Assembly (NCBI RefSeq): GCF_003316765.1
Contig: NZ_NIJF01000015.1
Coordinates: 1-64,000, forward strand
DNA length: 64,000 nt
Source: Bacillus sp. P14.5
GTDB taxonomy: Bacteria; Bacillota; Bacilli; Bacillales; Bacillaceae_B
Reading direction: 5' to 3'
Shown: in pieces, positions 1-8,751 of the stretch
Position numbering within the stretch: the first letter of the stretch is position 1
Layout of the letters: every line of letters starts with the position of its first letter
Position numbers and translations under genes: made by a program
The notes under the pieces: model-generated
The model's database searches: none
Told to the model about the DNA's origin: nothing
What the model saw: only the letters and a program-made list of their open reading frames with translations

Positions 1-292
1 GGTTTTTTTCTCCTATAGTGGCACTCACTTCTCTCCCGAAGGACACTATATGGCTTTTTTCCTCCTTTTGTGGCACTCACGTCTCGCTTGAAGGACACTA
101 TATGGCTTTTTTTCTCCTTATAGTGGCACTCACGACTCTCTCGAAGGACACTATATGGTCTTTTTTCTCCTATAGTGGCACTCCCGACTCTCTCGAAGGA
201 CACTATATGTATTTTTTCCTCCTTTAGTGGCACTCACGTATCTCTCGAAGGACACTATATGGCTTTTTTTCTCTTTTTGTGGCACTCAGGAT
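1..292. repeat. 52-53 bp tandem repeat array (six copies, cut by window edge)
   Basis: The motif GTGGCACTC begins at 18, 70, 123, 175, 227 and 279, a period of 52 or 53 bp. Each unit also carries CACTATA and TATAGTG, which are reverse complements, so every unit can form a 7-bp stem around a T-rich loop. A weaker related piece (CCACTATAGT) lies near 354-363. The array has no plausible gene; the short reading frame through it is a by-product of the repeat. The array may continue to the left of the window. Confidence 0.85.
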
Positions 293-380
293 GATAAAAT
301 TCACTTGAGTCCTACTATCATTTAATTCTCATCACCGTTAAAAAATCCTAAATGAGCCACTATAGTAAAGTAATGCAAAC

Positions 381-412
381 AAAAACCGCTGCAAGTAGAA
401 AACCTGCGGCGG
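381..412 (-). terminator. Terminator downstream of putB
   Basis: On the minus strand a GC-rich imperfect stem (CCGCCGCAGG pairing with CTTGCAGCGG) is followed by TTTTTG, just beyond the proline dehydrogenase stop. Confidence 0.6.
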
Positions 413-446
413 TCGTTTTATATATATGATTCTGTCAAACTCGCAA

Positions 447-1363
447 TTACTTGTTGATGACCCCTTTTAGAACAAATGCCACATTTGCCGGCCTCTCCGC
501 AAGGCGGCGCATGAAGTAGCCGTACCAATCTGTGCCGTAGGGAACATAGACGCGCATTTTAAAGCCTTCCTTAGCGAGCTCCAGCTGACGTTCAACTCTG
601 ATTCCATAAAGCATTTGGAATTCAAATTGATCATGAGGGATGTTATACTCTTCAACGATTTTCTTAGTATATTCAATCATCGCATCATCGTGGGTCGCCA
701 CGGCCGTGTAGTTGCCGTTCAGCAAATGCATTTTGATGATTTTTTAAAATTGTCATCCACATCTTTTTTATCAGGAAAAGCAACTAAAGGGGATTCCTTA
801 TATGCTCCTTTAACGAGACGAAGATTTGGTGAGTATTCATTTAAAACTTCCATATCCTTCTCTGTTCTGAACAGGTAGGCCTGGATGACCGTACCGACAT
901 TGTCGTACTCAGATTTGAGCCTTTTGAAAATGTCGATCGTCTTGCCGCATCTGGAGTAATCCTCCATATCGATGGTAACAAATACTCCGAATTCCTGGGC
1001 CGCTTCAAGGATTCTTCTCATATTCTTCAGAACGATTTCCTCCGACAGGTCGAGCCCCATGGATGTCATTTTCAATGAAAGCTGTGAATCAATCCGCTCC
1101 CTGCCGATTGCCTTGATAGCCTCGATGCATTGATCAGCCATCTCATTTGCTTCCGCTTCATTATCGATGAACTCTCCAAGGTAATCGATCGTTACTGATA
1201 GTCCCTGGTTGTTCAGCCCTTTAATTGCTTCAACAGCGAGGTCAATGGATTCACCAGCAACAAATCGAGCTGCGCCAAAGCGCAAACCATATTTCTTCGC
1301 TACTTTCGTTAATGGTTTATTCTTGGATAAGAATAAAAAGAAGTTACGCATTACTTGTTCCAT
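447..1363 (-). pseudogene. putB: Proline dehydrogenase PutB, frameshifted
   Basis: Mitochondrial-type monofunctional proline dehydrogenase (FAD enzyme, proline to pyrroline-5-carboxylate, first step of proline use as carbon/nitrogen source). The start at 1363 (MEQVMRNFF) is chosen because AGGGGGT lies 8 bases upstream. The N-terminal part carries the family motifs around TIDYLGE and TIDMEDYS and ends ...LVKGAYKES; the rest continues in another frame from MHLLNGNYTAV to ...ERPANVAFVLKG. The frames join at a run of six A (plus-strand T at 740-745): one more A would give an uninterrupted 305-residue protein, the usual family length. The break is therefore a single missing base, either a real mutation or a sequencing error. 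Confidence 0.9.
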
Positions 1364-1637
1364 GTCATTTACCCCCTGTAACATTTGCTTCACTTTGAAA
1401 GCGGTTTCTTTTTTGGTTTGTCTGGATGGCCGCAATCAAGTGGCTGAGGTCGTCAACTAGGACTAATCGGCCCTTAAATCGGTTCCATTATATATATTTT
1501 TATATTATCACCTTTAACCGTTTTTGAATATAGTTCAAACATCTAATTGAAAAATTTTATCGTTTTTTGTCATTTGCTGTATATATGATCCTGTAAGAGG
1601 AACAATAATCTTGCTAAATCCAAAGGAGGGAACCCTT

Positions 1638-1904
1638 ATGCAACAAGAGCAAGGCAATCAGCAGCAGGGCGTTATGCAGCAGCCCCCGCAAGTCTTAACG
1701 ACCAAAGATTCTATGTACTTAAATGATATGCTTTCTTGGAACTTACTGGCTATGAAAAAAGCCCATTTTGCTGCAAGTCACTGTCAGGATGCAGAACTCA
1801 AAGCGGAAATTGATAAGTGCGGACAGATGCACCAGCGTCATTATGAGCAGATCCTGGCCCACTTGAATCCAGGCAATACAGGACAAGCTCCAACCACAAT
1901 GTAA
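1638..1904 (+). CDS. CotF-like spore coat protein
   Basis: Eighty-eight residues; the ATG at 1638 is preceded by AAAGGAGGG. A Gln-rich start is followed by a helical core (LNDMLSWNLLAMKKAHFAAS) of the kind found in ferritin-like CotF/YhcQ spore coat proteins, with HxxH-like residues near the end (MHQRHYEQ). It is followed 16 bp later by a second gene of the same type, so the two are probably co-transcribed during sporulation. The family assignment is from recognition of the pattern, not an alignment. Confidence 0.7.
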   Translation: MQQEQGNQQQGVMQQPPQVLTTKDSMYLNDMLSWNLLAMKKAHFAASHCQDAELKAEIDKCGQMHQRHYEQILAHLNPGNTGQAPTTM

Positions 1905-1920
1905 AAAGGAAGTGTCTATC

Positions 1921-2262
1921 ATGAATCAAAACCAATCGCAGCAAAAAATCCAAAACCCTCAAACTCAAGTATCAGAAACACCCCAGATGAACGACAGGGA
2001 TCTGGTAAATGATATGCTTAGCATGGAAAAGTATATGACCGACTCATACTGTACAGCACTGAATGAAGCAAGCCATGATGCCCTGTACAATGACCTGCTG
2101 ACCATTTTCACTGAAACGCAAAACACCCAGCGCAGCCTGTATAACAGCATGTTCAAGAAAGGCTGGTACAAACTGGAGCAGGCAGATGCCCAAAAGCTTC
2201 AGCAGTCTTATCAGCAGCATCAGCAATACGCTTCACAGTTTCCTTATAATAATGTTCATTAA
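1921..2262 (+). CDS. CotF-family spore coat protein
   Basis: A 113-residue protein with start ATG at 1921 behind AAAGGAAGTG; an in-frame GTG at 1912 is too close to that ribosome-binding site. The Gln/Asn-rich N-terminus leads into a CotF-type helical domain (DLVNDMLSMEKYMTDSYCTA, residues about 27-46) and a conserved-looking FKKGWYKLE segment. Paired with the preceding small CotF-like gene; likely mother-cell coat components. The paralogous pair arrangement is common in Bacillaceae. Confidence 0.75.
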   Translation: MNQNQSQQKIQNPQTQVSETPQMNDRDLVNDMLSMEKYMTDSYCTALNEASHDALYNDLLTIFTETQNTQRSLYNSMFKKGWYKLEQADAQKLQQSYQQHQQYASQFPYNNVH

Positions 2263-2267
2263 TAGGG

Positions 2268-2775
2268 GAGGCTGGGACAAAACCTTATAAAAAGCTCTTT
2301 TCAAAAGAATGTGTCTGAGTATAAAGAAAGGATTTCCGCTCCAGGTGCACGACTCCGCGGGGCGGGCGCTGAGCCTCCTCGGCTTCATAAAAAGCGGAAG
2401 CGGCCGTTCAGCACCGTACGGATTGTAGGGCTCCTGCATGAGATAAAGGAATCACGAAGAGCGAAAGCGATTCGATGATGACTTATCGCAAGGAAGGAGA
2501 CCGAAATCCGCTAGGTGCTGGCCGCTGGAGCTAGATTTGCCTGCGGGGTCTCACCTGTCCCGCTAGTCCCGCAGGAGGTCGCACACCTTCCGCTCCAATC
2601 CGCCTTCGATCAGGAACTGGCGGATAACCTAATCTAAAAAATAACATCTTTAAGGTAAGAGCCTAATAACAAAAACGAATCGCATGAGATCAAGTATATA
2701 ACCTTGATCACATGCGGTTTTATTTTCGATGATTTCTACTTGCATCAATTAGTTTTCTACTTTTGTCCCAGCCTC
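2268..2775. repeat. 508-bp intergenic element with 15-bp terminal inverted repeats
   Basis: GAGGCTGGGACAAAA at 2268-2282 is the exact reverse complement of 2761-2775. Inside lies a GC-rich structured segment (about 2331-2605, from GGATTTCCGCTCC to CTTCCGCTCCAATCC) that recurs in variant form at 30522-30910 and, without its middle 175 bp or so, at 55822-55940. Arms GCGGGC-GTGAGCC and GGTCTCACC-GTCCCGC can pair. No convincing reading frame or transposase is present, so this is a dispersed non-coding repeat rather than an IS. Confidence 0.75.
2681..2726 (+). terminator. Strong hairpin plus T tract inside the repeat element
   Basis: CGCATGAGATCAAG and CTTGATCACATGCG pair over 13 of 14 positions around a short loop and are followed by GTTTTATTTT. 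It could end transcription of the CotF-like pair or of the element itself. Confidence 0.55.
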
Positions 2776-2957
2776 TTTTTGTTTTCATAATTTTAATGAA
2801 TTTGATTAGTAAGGTTGAAAATAGGATGTCTCGGTAGACCTCGCTAACTCGTTGTTAGAAACAAATTGCACCTATATAAAATTTTCCACAGCTTGAAATA
2901 TTTTAAGCCCGCACCCTGCAAGTGCCGACAATCTTTAAGAGATTGCATTACAGACTC

Positions 2958-3325
2958 GTTGATAGCCCCGGGTAAGTCGTTGATAGATGTGAAAAAGTCG
3001 TCGATAGACCTGGCAATTTCGTTGATAGAACCTGAGAAATCGTCGATAGACTCACTAAACTCGGCGATAGATTCTGAACCTTCGTCAATAGCACCTGGTT
3101 ACTCCATTTCCAGCTTCTTCTTCGCTGGAAATATTAAAAGACCGGCCGCAGCCGGGCAGCCAAACTATAAGAGGTTGAAATTTGGGACTCGTTGATAGAT
3201 GTGAAAAAGTCGTCGATAGACCTGGCAATTTCGCTGATAAAACCTGAGAAATCGTCGATAGACTCACTAAACTCGTCGATAGATTCTGAACCTTCGTCGA
3301 TAGACTCTCAAAACCCGTTGATAGA
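2958..3325. repeat. 21-bp tandem repeat array, present as two blocks
   Basis: The core G(T/C)(T/C)GATAG occurs at 2958, 2979, 3000, 3021, 3042, 3063 and 3084, then again at 3191, 3212, 3233, 3254, 3275, 3296 and 3317: exact 21-bp steps. The second block repeats the sequence of the first with an offset of 212 bp. Because 21 is a multiple of three, several frames stay open and would encode 7-residue repeats, but no start has a good ribosome-binding site; I treat it as non-coding. Same repeat family as the arrays at 21542-21880 and 61164-61220. Confidence 0.85.
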
Positions 3326-3391
3326 ACCACCAAACCATCCAAAAAGCTCGTCTAAAACAAAAACAGCCAACTGATACCAGCCGGCTGCCCT

Positions 3392-3640
3392 CTATTGATC
3401 CTTGTTCGCTCGATGTTCCTCATTCATTTCTTTTATTTCCGCAATGATTCTCTTAATCTCTTCCTTGCCTTCCGGAAATTCGGAGTTCCAATGCTTGGCC
3501 AGCGGCGGCATGGATTTCGCGATGTACGTGTAGATGACCCATTTTGTGACCTTATCCTTTAGCTCCGGAGTAACTTCACCCAATAGCAGTTCAGTATATT
3601 TATCGATCAATGCGTCAAATTGTCCGTCAAACTTCTCCAT
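3392..3640 (-). CDS. yusU: YusU-family protein (DUF2573)
   Basis: Eighty-two residues from MEKFDGQFDALIDKYTELLL; the ATG at 3640 overlaps the stop of the upstream reductase gene (TAATG) and has AAGGAGTGAGG in front. The segment VIYTYIAKSMPPLAKHWN is the hallmark of the Bacillus YusU/DUF2573 family, whose function is unknown and which sits next to yusV in B. subtilis as well. Translational coupling to the siderophore genes suggests an accessory role in iron uptake, which is inference only. Confidence 0.8.
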   Translation of the reverse strand: MEKFDGQFDALIDKYTELLLGEVTPELKDKVTKWVIYTYIAKSMPPLAKHWNSEFPEGKEEIKRIIAEIKEMNEEHRANKDQ

Positions 3641-4422
3641 TACCTCACTCCTTTTGGCTTTTTCACATTGCAGGTTTGCGGGCATGTGCTGCACCTGAGT
3701 GATTCCCCGCCTCTCAGCTTATAAGAGAAGCAGCATGTCTTCCTGACCCGCATCACACTGTTCTGTTCTGCGACATATTGTTTTTTTGAGTGGTACCTGG
3801 CCAGGGGATTTTGGTGATAAGAACCAAACAGAGCAGCATTGCTTTCCGCCAGCAGCCAGTGAAAGTCTTCTTCCATCCTTTCCCGGACATGGTCAAGCTC
3901 ATTTTGTTCGATAAGCACTTCGTAGACCCAGAACAGATAAATGGCGACATTTTCCCAGGTGATCAGATTGGATATCCTGCCAACCTTCTTGGCCGTTTCA
4001 ATCAGTGGATATAGGTGATCCCTGAAAACCTCTCTTGTCAGCTCTTCCCTCGCCGATTCTCTGTCTGTAAAAGGCTCTGCAGCTTGCTCCTGCAAATAAA
4101 ATCCGGGCATCCACAGCCCATTTTTTTCGCCATCTACAAGAAATACGTTTTCTGGAGACACATTCAGCTTTTTATTAAAAACGGAAAAAGTATACAGGGA
4201 AATCACAGCTAAAAAAGCGTATCTCTTAAGCAGTAATGATGACAGGACTTTTTTATCTTCGCCGCCAATCCTGCCGGAGTACTCATGAAGAAACTTATTT
4301 AAACCTTCAGGATTTATCAGCTTTTTTGCAGAGATTAAATCGCTCTCATCCGGTCTTTCAGTCAAAAACCTGAAAGCACGCAGTCTTTCTTGCTCCCCGG
4401 CTTTCAGTTCCAATGAACTCAT
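3640..4422 (-). CDS. FhuF-like siderophore-iron reductase
   Basis: Two hundred and sixty residues, soluble. The C-terminus holds a cysteine cluster (CCFSYKL...CSTCPQTC, residues about 230-250) of the C-C-x10-C-x2-C type that binds the [2Fe-2S] cluster in FhuF ferric-siderophore reductases. The gene overlaps the ATPase gene before it by 4 bp (ATGA) and yusU after it by 1 bp, so it is part of the uptake operon. Likely role: reduce Fe(III) in the imported siderophore to release iron in the cytoplasm. The N-terminal two thirds is divergent and I rely on the cysteine motif and context. Confidence 0.75.
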   Translation of the reverse strand: MSSLELKAGEQERLRAFRFLTERPDESDLISAKKLINPEGLNKFLHEYSGRIGGEDKKVLSSLLLKRYAFLAVISLYTFSVFNKKLNVSPENVFLVDGEKNGLWMPGFYLQEQAAEPFTDRESAREELTREVFRDHLYPLIETAKKVGRISNLITWENVAIYLFWVYEVLIEQNELDHVRERMEEDFHWLLAESNAALFGSYHQNPLARYHSKKQYVAEQNSVMRVRKTCCFSYKLRGGESLRCSTCPQTCNVKKPKGVR

Positions 4423-5237
4423 GTCATCTCAACTACTTCTTTAAGGATGCATCTGCCTTTCCCGTAAGGAATGCATAGCGGTGTACCGAACAATGGATCG
4501 CTCGTCACCTGGCAGTCCATATCAAATACGTTTTTCACAAGGTTGCAGCTGATGACTTCCTCAGGCTTTCCTTGAGCAAAAATCTTTTGATCGCGGATGG
4601 CCACAATATTATGGGCATAACGGCAGGCAAGATTAAGATCATGGAGGACCATGATGATCGTGCGCTCTTCTGTTTCATTCAGTTCAAACAATAAATCCAG
4701 AATTTCAATTTGATGAGTCATGTCAAGGTACGTTGTTGGCTCATCCAGCAATATGATGTCGGTGTCCTGGGCAAGTGTCAGGGCAATCCACGCCCGTTGG
4801 CGCTGCCCGCCGGAAAGCTCGTCGACTCTTCTATCCTGGAACTCTTCCATCTTGGTTGCTTTAAGTGCTTTAGATACGATTTCTTCATCCTTTTGGGACC
4901 ATTGCTTCAGCCACGACTGGTGAGGGTATCTTCCCTGCTTGACCAGCTGCAGTACCGTCAATCCCTCTGGCGCAGTCGGTGACTGTGGAAGAATCGCCAG
5001 TTTTCTGGCAACGTCCTTAGTGGACAGCTTGGCGATCGCATCACCATCAATCAGCACGGATCCCGTTTGAGGCTTAAGGAGCCTCGCCATTGAACGCAGG
5101 AGGGTGGACTTTCCGCAGCCATTCCCTCCTATGAATACCGTGATTTCACCTTTAGGGATTTCAAGGTCCAGTTCATTTATGATAATTCTGTCTCCATAAC
5201 TTAAAGTAAGCGATTCTGTTTGAAGAGATTGTGTCAT
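4419..5237 (-). CDS. yusV: Iron-siderophore ABC transporter ATPase (YusV-like)
   Basis: FecE/FhuC-type nucleotide-binding subunit of 272 residues. The start at 5237 (MTQSLQTESL) is preferred over an upstream in-frame ATG because AAAGGAGATG precedes it. Walker A GGNGCGKST lies at residues 37-45, the signature LSGGQRQR at 141-148 and Walker B IILLDEP at 161-167, followed by the H-loop VLHDLNLA. In B. subtilis YusV energises several siderophore permeases; here it directly follows two FecCD permeases, so it probably powers them. Confidence 0.9.
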   Translation of the reverse strand: MTQSLQTESLTLSYGDRIIINELDLEIPKGEITVFIGGNGCGKSTLLRSMARLLKPQTGSVLIDGDAIAKLSTKDVARKLAILPQSPTAPEGLTVLQLVKQGRYPHQSWLKQWSQKDEEIVSKALKATKMEEFQDRRVDELSGGQRQRAWIALTLAQDTDIILLDEPTTYLDMTHQIEILDLLFELNETEERTIIMVLHDLNLACRYAHNIVAIRDQKIFAQGKPEEVISCNLVKNVFDMDCQVTSDPLFGTPLCIPYGKGRCILKEVVEMT

Positions 5238-5321
5238 CGTCGTGTCATCTCCTTTAGTGTGAACTGCTGGCGTTCCAAAAATCATTCTCATTTGATTCTA
5301 AAGTATTTTTATATTAAAAGG

Positions 5322-6377
5322 TTATGCATTTTTTGTCTTAAATAGTAAATAGATGAAATACGGGGCGCCGATAGCGGCTGTGAAAACACCAGCCGGGACT
5401 TCCAAGGGCAAAAATAAAGTCCGGCCAACAAGGTCGGCTATCATCACCAGAGTGCCGCCAAGCAAAGCTGCAACCGGCAGCAGTGCGCCAAAAGAAGATC
5501 CAACGAGGCGGCGTGCCATATGCGGCGCCATTAGTCCTACAAACCCTATGCCTCCCGCAAAAGCAACTGCTCCGCCGACTAAACCAGTCGCCAAGGTCAG
5601 CAGGATGATCCGCTGCCTCTGGATGTGGCTTCCCACACCGGTTGCAATTTCTTCGCCGAGTTCTTGGATATTAACGGTTCTTGCCAAAATAAAGGCAATC
5701 CCAATCAAGATCAGTGTCCATGGAAGCAGAAAATGAACATCCTTCCAGTTTGAAGCATTGACAGTACCTGTAATCCAGATATTCGCCTGGCTTGCCCTGA
5801 AAATAGGGCCTAAAATCATCATCATGGTGATGATGGCCTGCATGAGGGCTGAAATTCCGATACCGATCAGCACCAGCCTAACAGGAGATACCCCATTTTT
5901 CCAAGCAAGAAAATATACCAGGAAAGCTACAACCGCAGCTCCGGCAAAGGCTGCAAGCGGAAGCCACTGAATGCTCACCGTCAGGGCATTGTTTTCATCA
6001 CTGAAAAAGGCTAAAAACCCAACTACTGCAGCACCCGCTCCACCGGTGATCCCGATAATATCCGGAGACGCCAGCGGATTGCGCACCATTCCTTGAAGCA
6101 ATGCACCGGCAATGGCCAAGGACATTCCGGCAAGCAGTGCTACGATAATTCTTGGAAGCCTGAAGGATTGGACAACCAGCTGCTCCAGTTCTGTCCCTCC
6201 GCCGAAAAATACCATCAGAACCGTCCACGGCTCTATGGTCATATCCCCGAGACCTGTACTCAATATAAAAATGAGGGCAGTCACAGATAAGAGGAGGAAA
6301 ACCTTCTTTACTGCAGACATATCTATTAAAAAAGATAACTTATCTTTCAAAAAACGTTTGGCAATATATCGTTTCAT
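5322..6377 (-). CDS. yfhA: FecCD-family siderophore permease (YfhA-like)
   Basis: Polytopic membrane protein of 351 residues with FecCD motifs PRIIVALLAGMSLAIAGALL and GIGFVGLMAPHMARR (the cytoplasmic coupling loop that contacts the ATPase). It lies 3 bp after the preceding permease gene; the AAGGAAGGGG ribosome-binding site lies inside the end of that gene. The two permeases would form a heterodimer resembling B. subtilis YfiZ-YfhA (hydroxamate siderophores such as schizokinen/arthrobactin). The exact substrate cannot be read from sequence. Confidence 0.88.
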   Translation of the reverse strand: MKRYIAKRFLKDKLSFLIDMSAVKKVFLLLSVTALIFILSTGLGDMTIEPWTVLMVFFGGGTELEQLVVQSFRLPRIIVALLAGMSLAIAGALLQGMVRNPLASPDIIGITGGAGAAVVGFLAFFSDENNALTVSIQWLPLAAFAGAAVVAFLVYFLAWKNGVSPVRLVLIGIGISALMQAIITMMMILGPIFRASQANIWITGTVNASNWKDVHFLLPWTLILIGIAFILARTVNIQELGEEIATGVGSHIQRQRIILLTLATGLVGGAVAFAGGIGFVGLMAPHMARRLVGSSFGALLPVAALLGGTLVMIADLVGRTLFLPLEVPAGVFTAAIGAPYFIYLLFKTKNA

Positions 6378-6380
6378 CCG

Positions 6381-7370
6381 TTAAAACCCCTTCCTTGCAA
6401 TGTAAATGAAGAACGGGGCGCCAATAACGGCAGTCATCACACCTACTGGAACTTCCTGCGGCATAATGATATATCTCGCACCTATATCGGCAGCCAGGAG
6501 GAGGATTCCACCTGTAAGGCCTGCAAAAGGCAGGAGCCAGCGGTGGTCGACACCAATAATCCTTCTGGCAATATGAGGCACAACAATGCCGACGAAGCCA
6601 ATCGGACCCGCGATTGCAACAGATCCACCAGCTAGAAGGACCACGATGACTAAGGAAATTAACTTGATCCAGCCGGTTTTTAGTCCCAGCCCTCTCGCTA
6701 CATCCTCCCCCATTGCCAGGACATTGAGCTTATTCCCAATGACAATGGCAAGAAGCCAGCCAATAAGGAGATAAGGAAAGACACCATAAAGGATATCAAG
6801 ACTTCTCCCCTGAACCGATCCTGCAAGCCAGAAAAGAACCTGCTCCAAAGCCGCTTCATTCAATACCAGAAATCCTTGTGTAAAGGAAGAAAATAAGGCT
6901 GTTATCGCCGCACCGGCAAGTGTCAGCTTCATTGGAGTCAAGCCCTCCCTCCCCGCAGAGCCGATGACATAGACCGCAATTGCAGCTATGCCTGCCCCCA
7001 GAAAGGAAAGCCAGGTGAAGCTTTGTAAGTTGGATACGTTAAAGAGCGTAACGGCAATCACGACCATGAATCCTGCCCCTGCGTTGATCCCGAATATACC
7101 GGGAGAAGCAAGCGGGTTCTTGGTCAACGTCTGCATCAGTACACCGGCGATGGCCAGCGACGCTCCTACCGCAGCCGCAATAAGGGCACGGGGCAGCCTG
7201 ACAGTCTGGATGACAAGATGTTCTGTAGAGTCATCCCCGTTTGTCAGTGCCTGATAAGCCATTTTCCATGTTGTTTCTGTATAGCCATATACAATGCTCA
7301 TTCCGATGAACAGCACAAATATCAATAATGCTGTCAATAATAGCAATGCCTGAATACCTGATCTTCTCAT
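6381..7370 (-). CDS. yfiZ: FecCD-family siderophore permease (YfiZ-like)
   Basis: A 329-residue multi-spanning permease with PRALIAAAVGASLAIAGVLM and the GPIGFVGIVVPHIARR coupling loop. First gene of the minus-strand operon permease-permease-ATPase-reductase-yusU. Start ATG 7370 has GAAGGG upstream. The divergent lipoprotein gene and the intervening Fur-like boxes indicate joint iron control. Confidence 0.88.
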   Translation of the reverse strand: MRRSGIQALLLLTALLIFVLFIGMSIVYGYTETTWKMAYQALTNGDDSTEHLVIQTVRLPRALIAAAVGASLAIAGVLMQTLTKNPLASPGIFGINAGAGFMVVIAVTLFNVSNLQSFTWLSFLGAGIAAIAVYVIGSAGREGLTPMKLTLAGAAITALFSSFTQGFLVLNEAALEQVLFWLAGSVQGRSLDILYGVFPYLLIGWLLAIVIGNKLNVLAMGEDVARGLGLKTGWIKLISLVIVVLLAGGSVAIAGPIGFVGIVVPHIARRIIGVDHRWLLPFAGLTGGILLLAADIGARYIIMPQEVPVGVMTAVIGAPFFIYIARKGF

Positions 7371-7466
7371 ATATATAACCCTTCTGTTAAAACATTCATT
7401 TAGATTTTAAAAATCGTTTTCTCCACTTCCTATTTTAGAGAATAAAAGATTGTCAGTCAATGACTT

Positions 7467-7485
7467 TGAAAATCATTATCAATTG
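7467..7485. promoter_or_regulatory. Fur box between divergent siderophore genes
   Basis: TTGAAAATCATTATCAATT matches the Bacillus Fur consensus (TGATAATNATTATCA) in its right half perfectly and in part on the left. It lies about 100 bp from each divergent start. Confidence 0.75.
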
Positions 7486-7536
7486 ATGGTTGACTTTGTA
7501 ATCGTTATCTTCTAATATAGTTTTTGGAGAAACGTA

Positions 7537-7555
7537 AATGAAAATCATTATCAAT
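7537..7555. promoter_or_regulatory. Second Fur box, near the yfiY-like start
   Basis: AATGAAAATCATTATCAAT repeats the core of the box 70 bp upstream and ends 5 bp before the AGGAGG ribosome-binding site of the binding-protein gene, where a bound repressor would cover the transcription start. Confidence 0.75.
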
Positions 7556-7574
7556 CATTCAGGAGGAATTACAT

Positions 7575-8549
7575 ATGCGTCCATTACGTCTTTTAATGTC
7601 TTTATTCATTCTTGCTTCTATCCTTGTACTGGCAGCTTGCGGAACAAATAACGGAAACGAAGAAGAATCTGCTGGTACCGGGGAAGATACAAATGAAGAG
7701 AATACAAGTTATACTGTGGAACACGCAATGGGAACAACTGAAGTTGAAGGAGACCCTGAACGTGTCATTATTTTGACAAATGAAGGTACTGAAGCCCTTC
7801 TGGCAATGGATGTGACACCAGTTGGAGCTGTTCAATCCTGGATCGGCGACCCTTGGTATGATCATATCGCTAATGAGATGGCTGATGTCGAGGTTGTCGG
7901 AACTGAAAGTGAATTAAATATGGAAGCTATCGCAAAATTGAAACCTGACTTAATCATTGGAAATAAAATGCGCCAAGAAGATCAATATGACAAGCTGAAT
8001 GCAATTGCACCTACAATCTTCGCTGAAACATTGCGCGGCAACTGGAAAGAAAATTTCGAGCTTTACTCAAAAGCTCTTAATAAAGAAGAAAAAGGCCAGG
8101 AAGTCATTGCAGAGTATGATCAGCGCATCGAGGACCTGAAAACTGAACTTGGCGACAAATTGGAAATGGAAGTTTCAATGGTACGCTTCATGCCGACAGA
8201 TGTCCGTATTTATCATAAAGATTCATTTTCAGGAGTCATCCTTGATCAAATAGGTTTTGCGCGTCCTGAAAGCCAGGATGTCAATGACTTTGCTGCAAAA
8301 GGTGTAACAAAAGAACAAATTCCTGCTATGGATGGAGATATCCTCTTTTATTTCGCTTATGAAACAGGTGACGGCGAAGGAAATAAAGTAGCTGAAGAGT
8401 GGGTGAACGACCCATTATTCCAAAAACTTAAAGTTGCGCAGGAAGGCAATGTCCACGAAGTAAGTGACCCAATCTGGAACACTGCCGGCGGAGTTATGGC
8501 TGCCAACCTCATGCTTGATGATATCGAGAAATACTTTTTAGAGCAATAA
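7575..8549 (+). CDS. yfiY: Siderophore-binding lipoprotein (YfiY-like)
   Basis: Solute-binding protein of 324 residues with a lipoprotein signal peptide ending in LAAC (Cys at residue 21) and an acidic linker, then a periplasmic-binding fold of the helical-backbone type (class III). AGGAGG precedes the ATG. It captures ferric siderophore outside the membrane for the divergently encoded FecCD permeases. Two Fur boxes lie upstream and a clear terminator downstream, so it is a single-gene iron-regulated transcript. The ligand is probably a hydroxamate siderophore by analogy with YfiY. Confidence 0.88.
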   Translation: MRPLRLLMSLFILASILVLAACGTNNGNEEESAGTGEDTNEENTSYTVEHAMGTTEVEGDPERVIILTNEGTEALLAMDVTPVGAVQSWIGDPWYDHIANEMADVEVVGTESELNMEAIAKLKPDLIIGNKMRQEDQYDKLNAIAPTIFAETLRGNWKENFELYSKALNKEEKGQEVIAEYDQRIEDLKTELGDKLEMEVSMVRFMPTDVRIYHKDSFSGVILDQIGFARPESQDVNDFAAKGVTKEQIPAMDGDILFYFAYETGDGEGNKVAEEWVNDPLFQKLKVAQEGNVHEVSDPIWNTAGGVMAANLMLDDIEKYFLEQ

Positions 8550-8556
8550 TGAAAGG

Positions 8557-8583
8557 AAAGCCCGTCATCTGGCGGGCTTTTTT
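8557..8583 (+). terminator. Terminator after the siderophore-binding protein
   Basis: AAGCCCG and CGGGCTT pair around a short loop and are followed by a T6 tract. Confidence 0.85.
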
Positions 8584-8751
8584 CTATGCTGTCTCCCTCC
8601 CCTGGTTACTATTCTGGCGGCTTCCAGGTCCTGTATAAAGCAGAACCTGTTCGACTGTATTCTCCTCCACACTTTTCCTCCACCATTTTTTTCATAATTC
8701 CCCGCAAACCGGAAACACTACCATAAGAGTCTTATAAAAGTGGTGAATGAG

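Noticed and set aside
740..745. Programmed ribosomal frameshifting in putB and the other broken genes
   Set aside because: The contexts do not form a standard X XXY YYZ slippery heptamer with a downstream structure, and the genes are functionally unrelated; a missing base explains all cases.
2268..2775. Insertion sequence
   Set aside because: Terminal inverted repeats are present, but there is no transposase frame and no obvious target-site duplication.
2866..3374. Overlapping frames encoding 7-residue repeats (SSIDS..., LST...)
   Set aside because: They arise because a 21-bp repeat keeps frames open; there is no ribosome-binding site and both strands are equally open.
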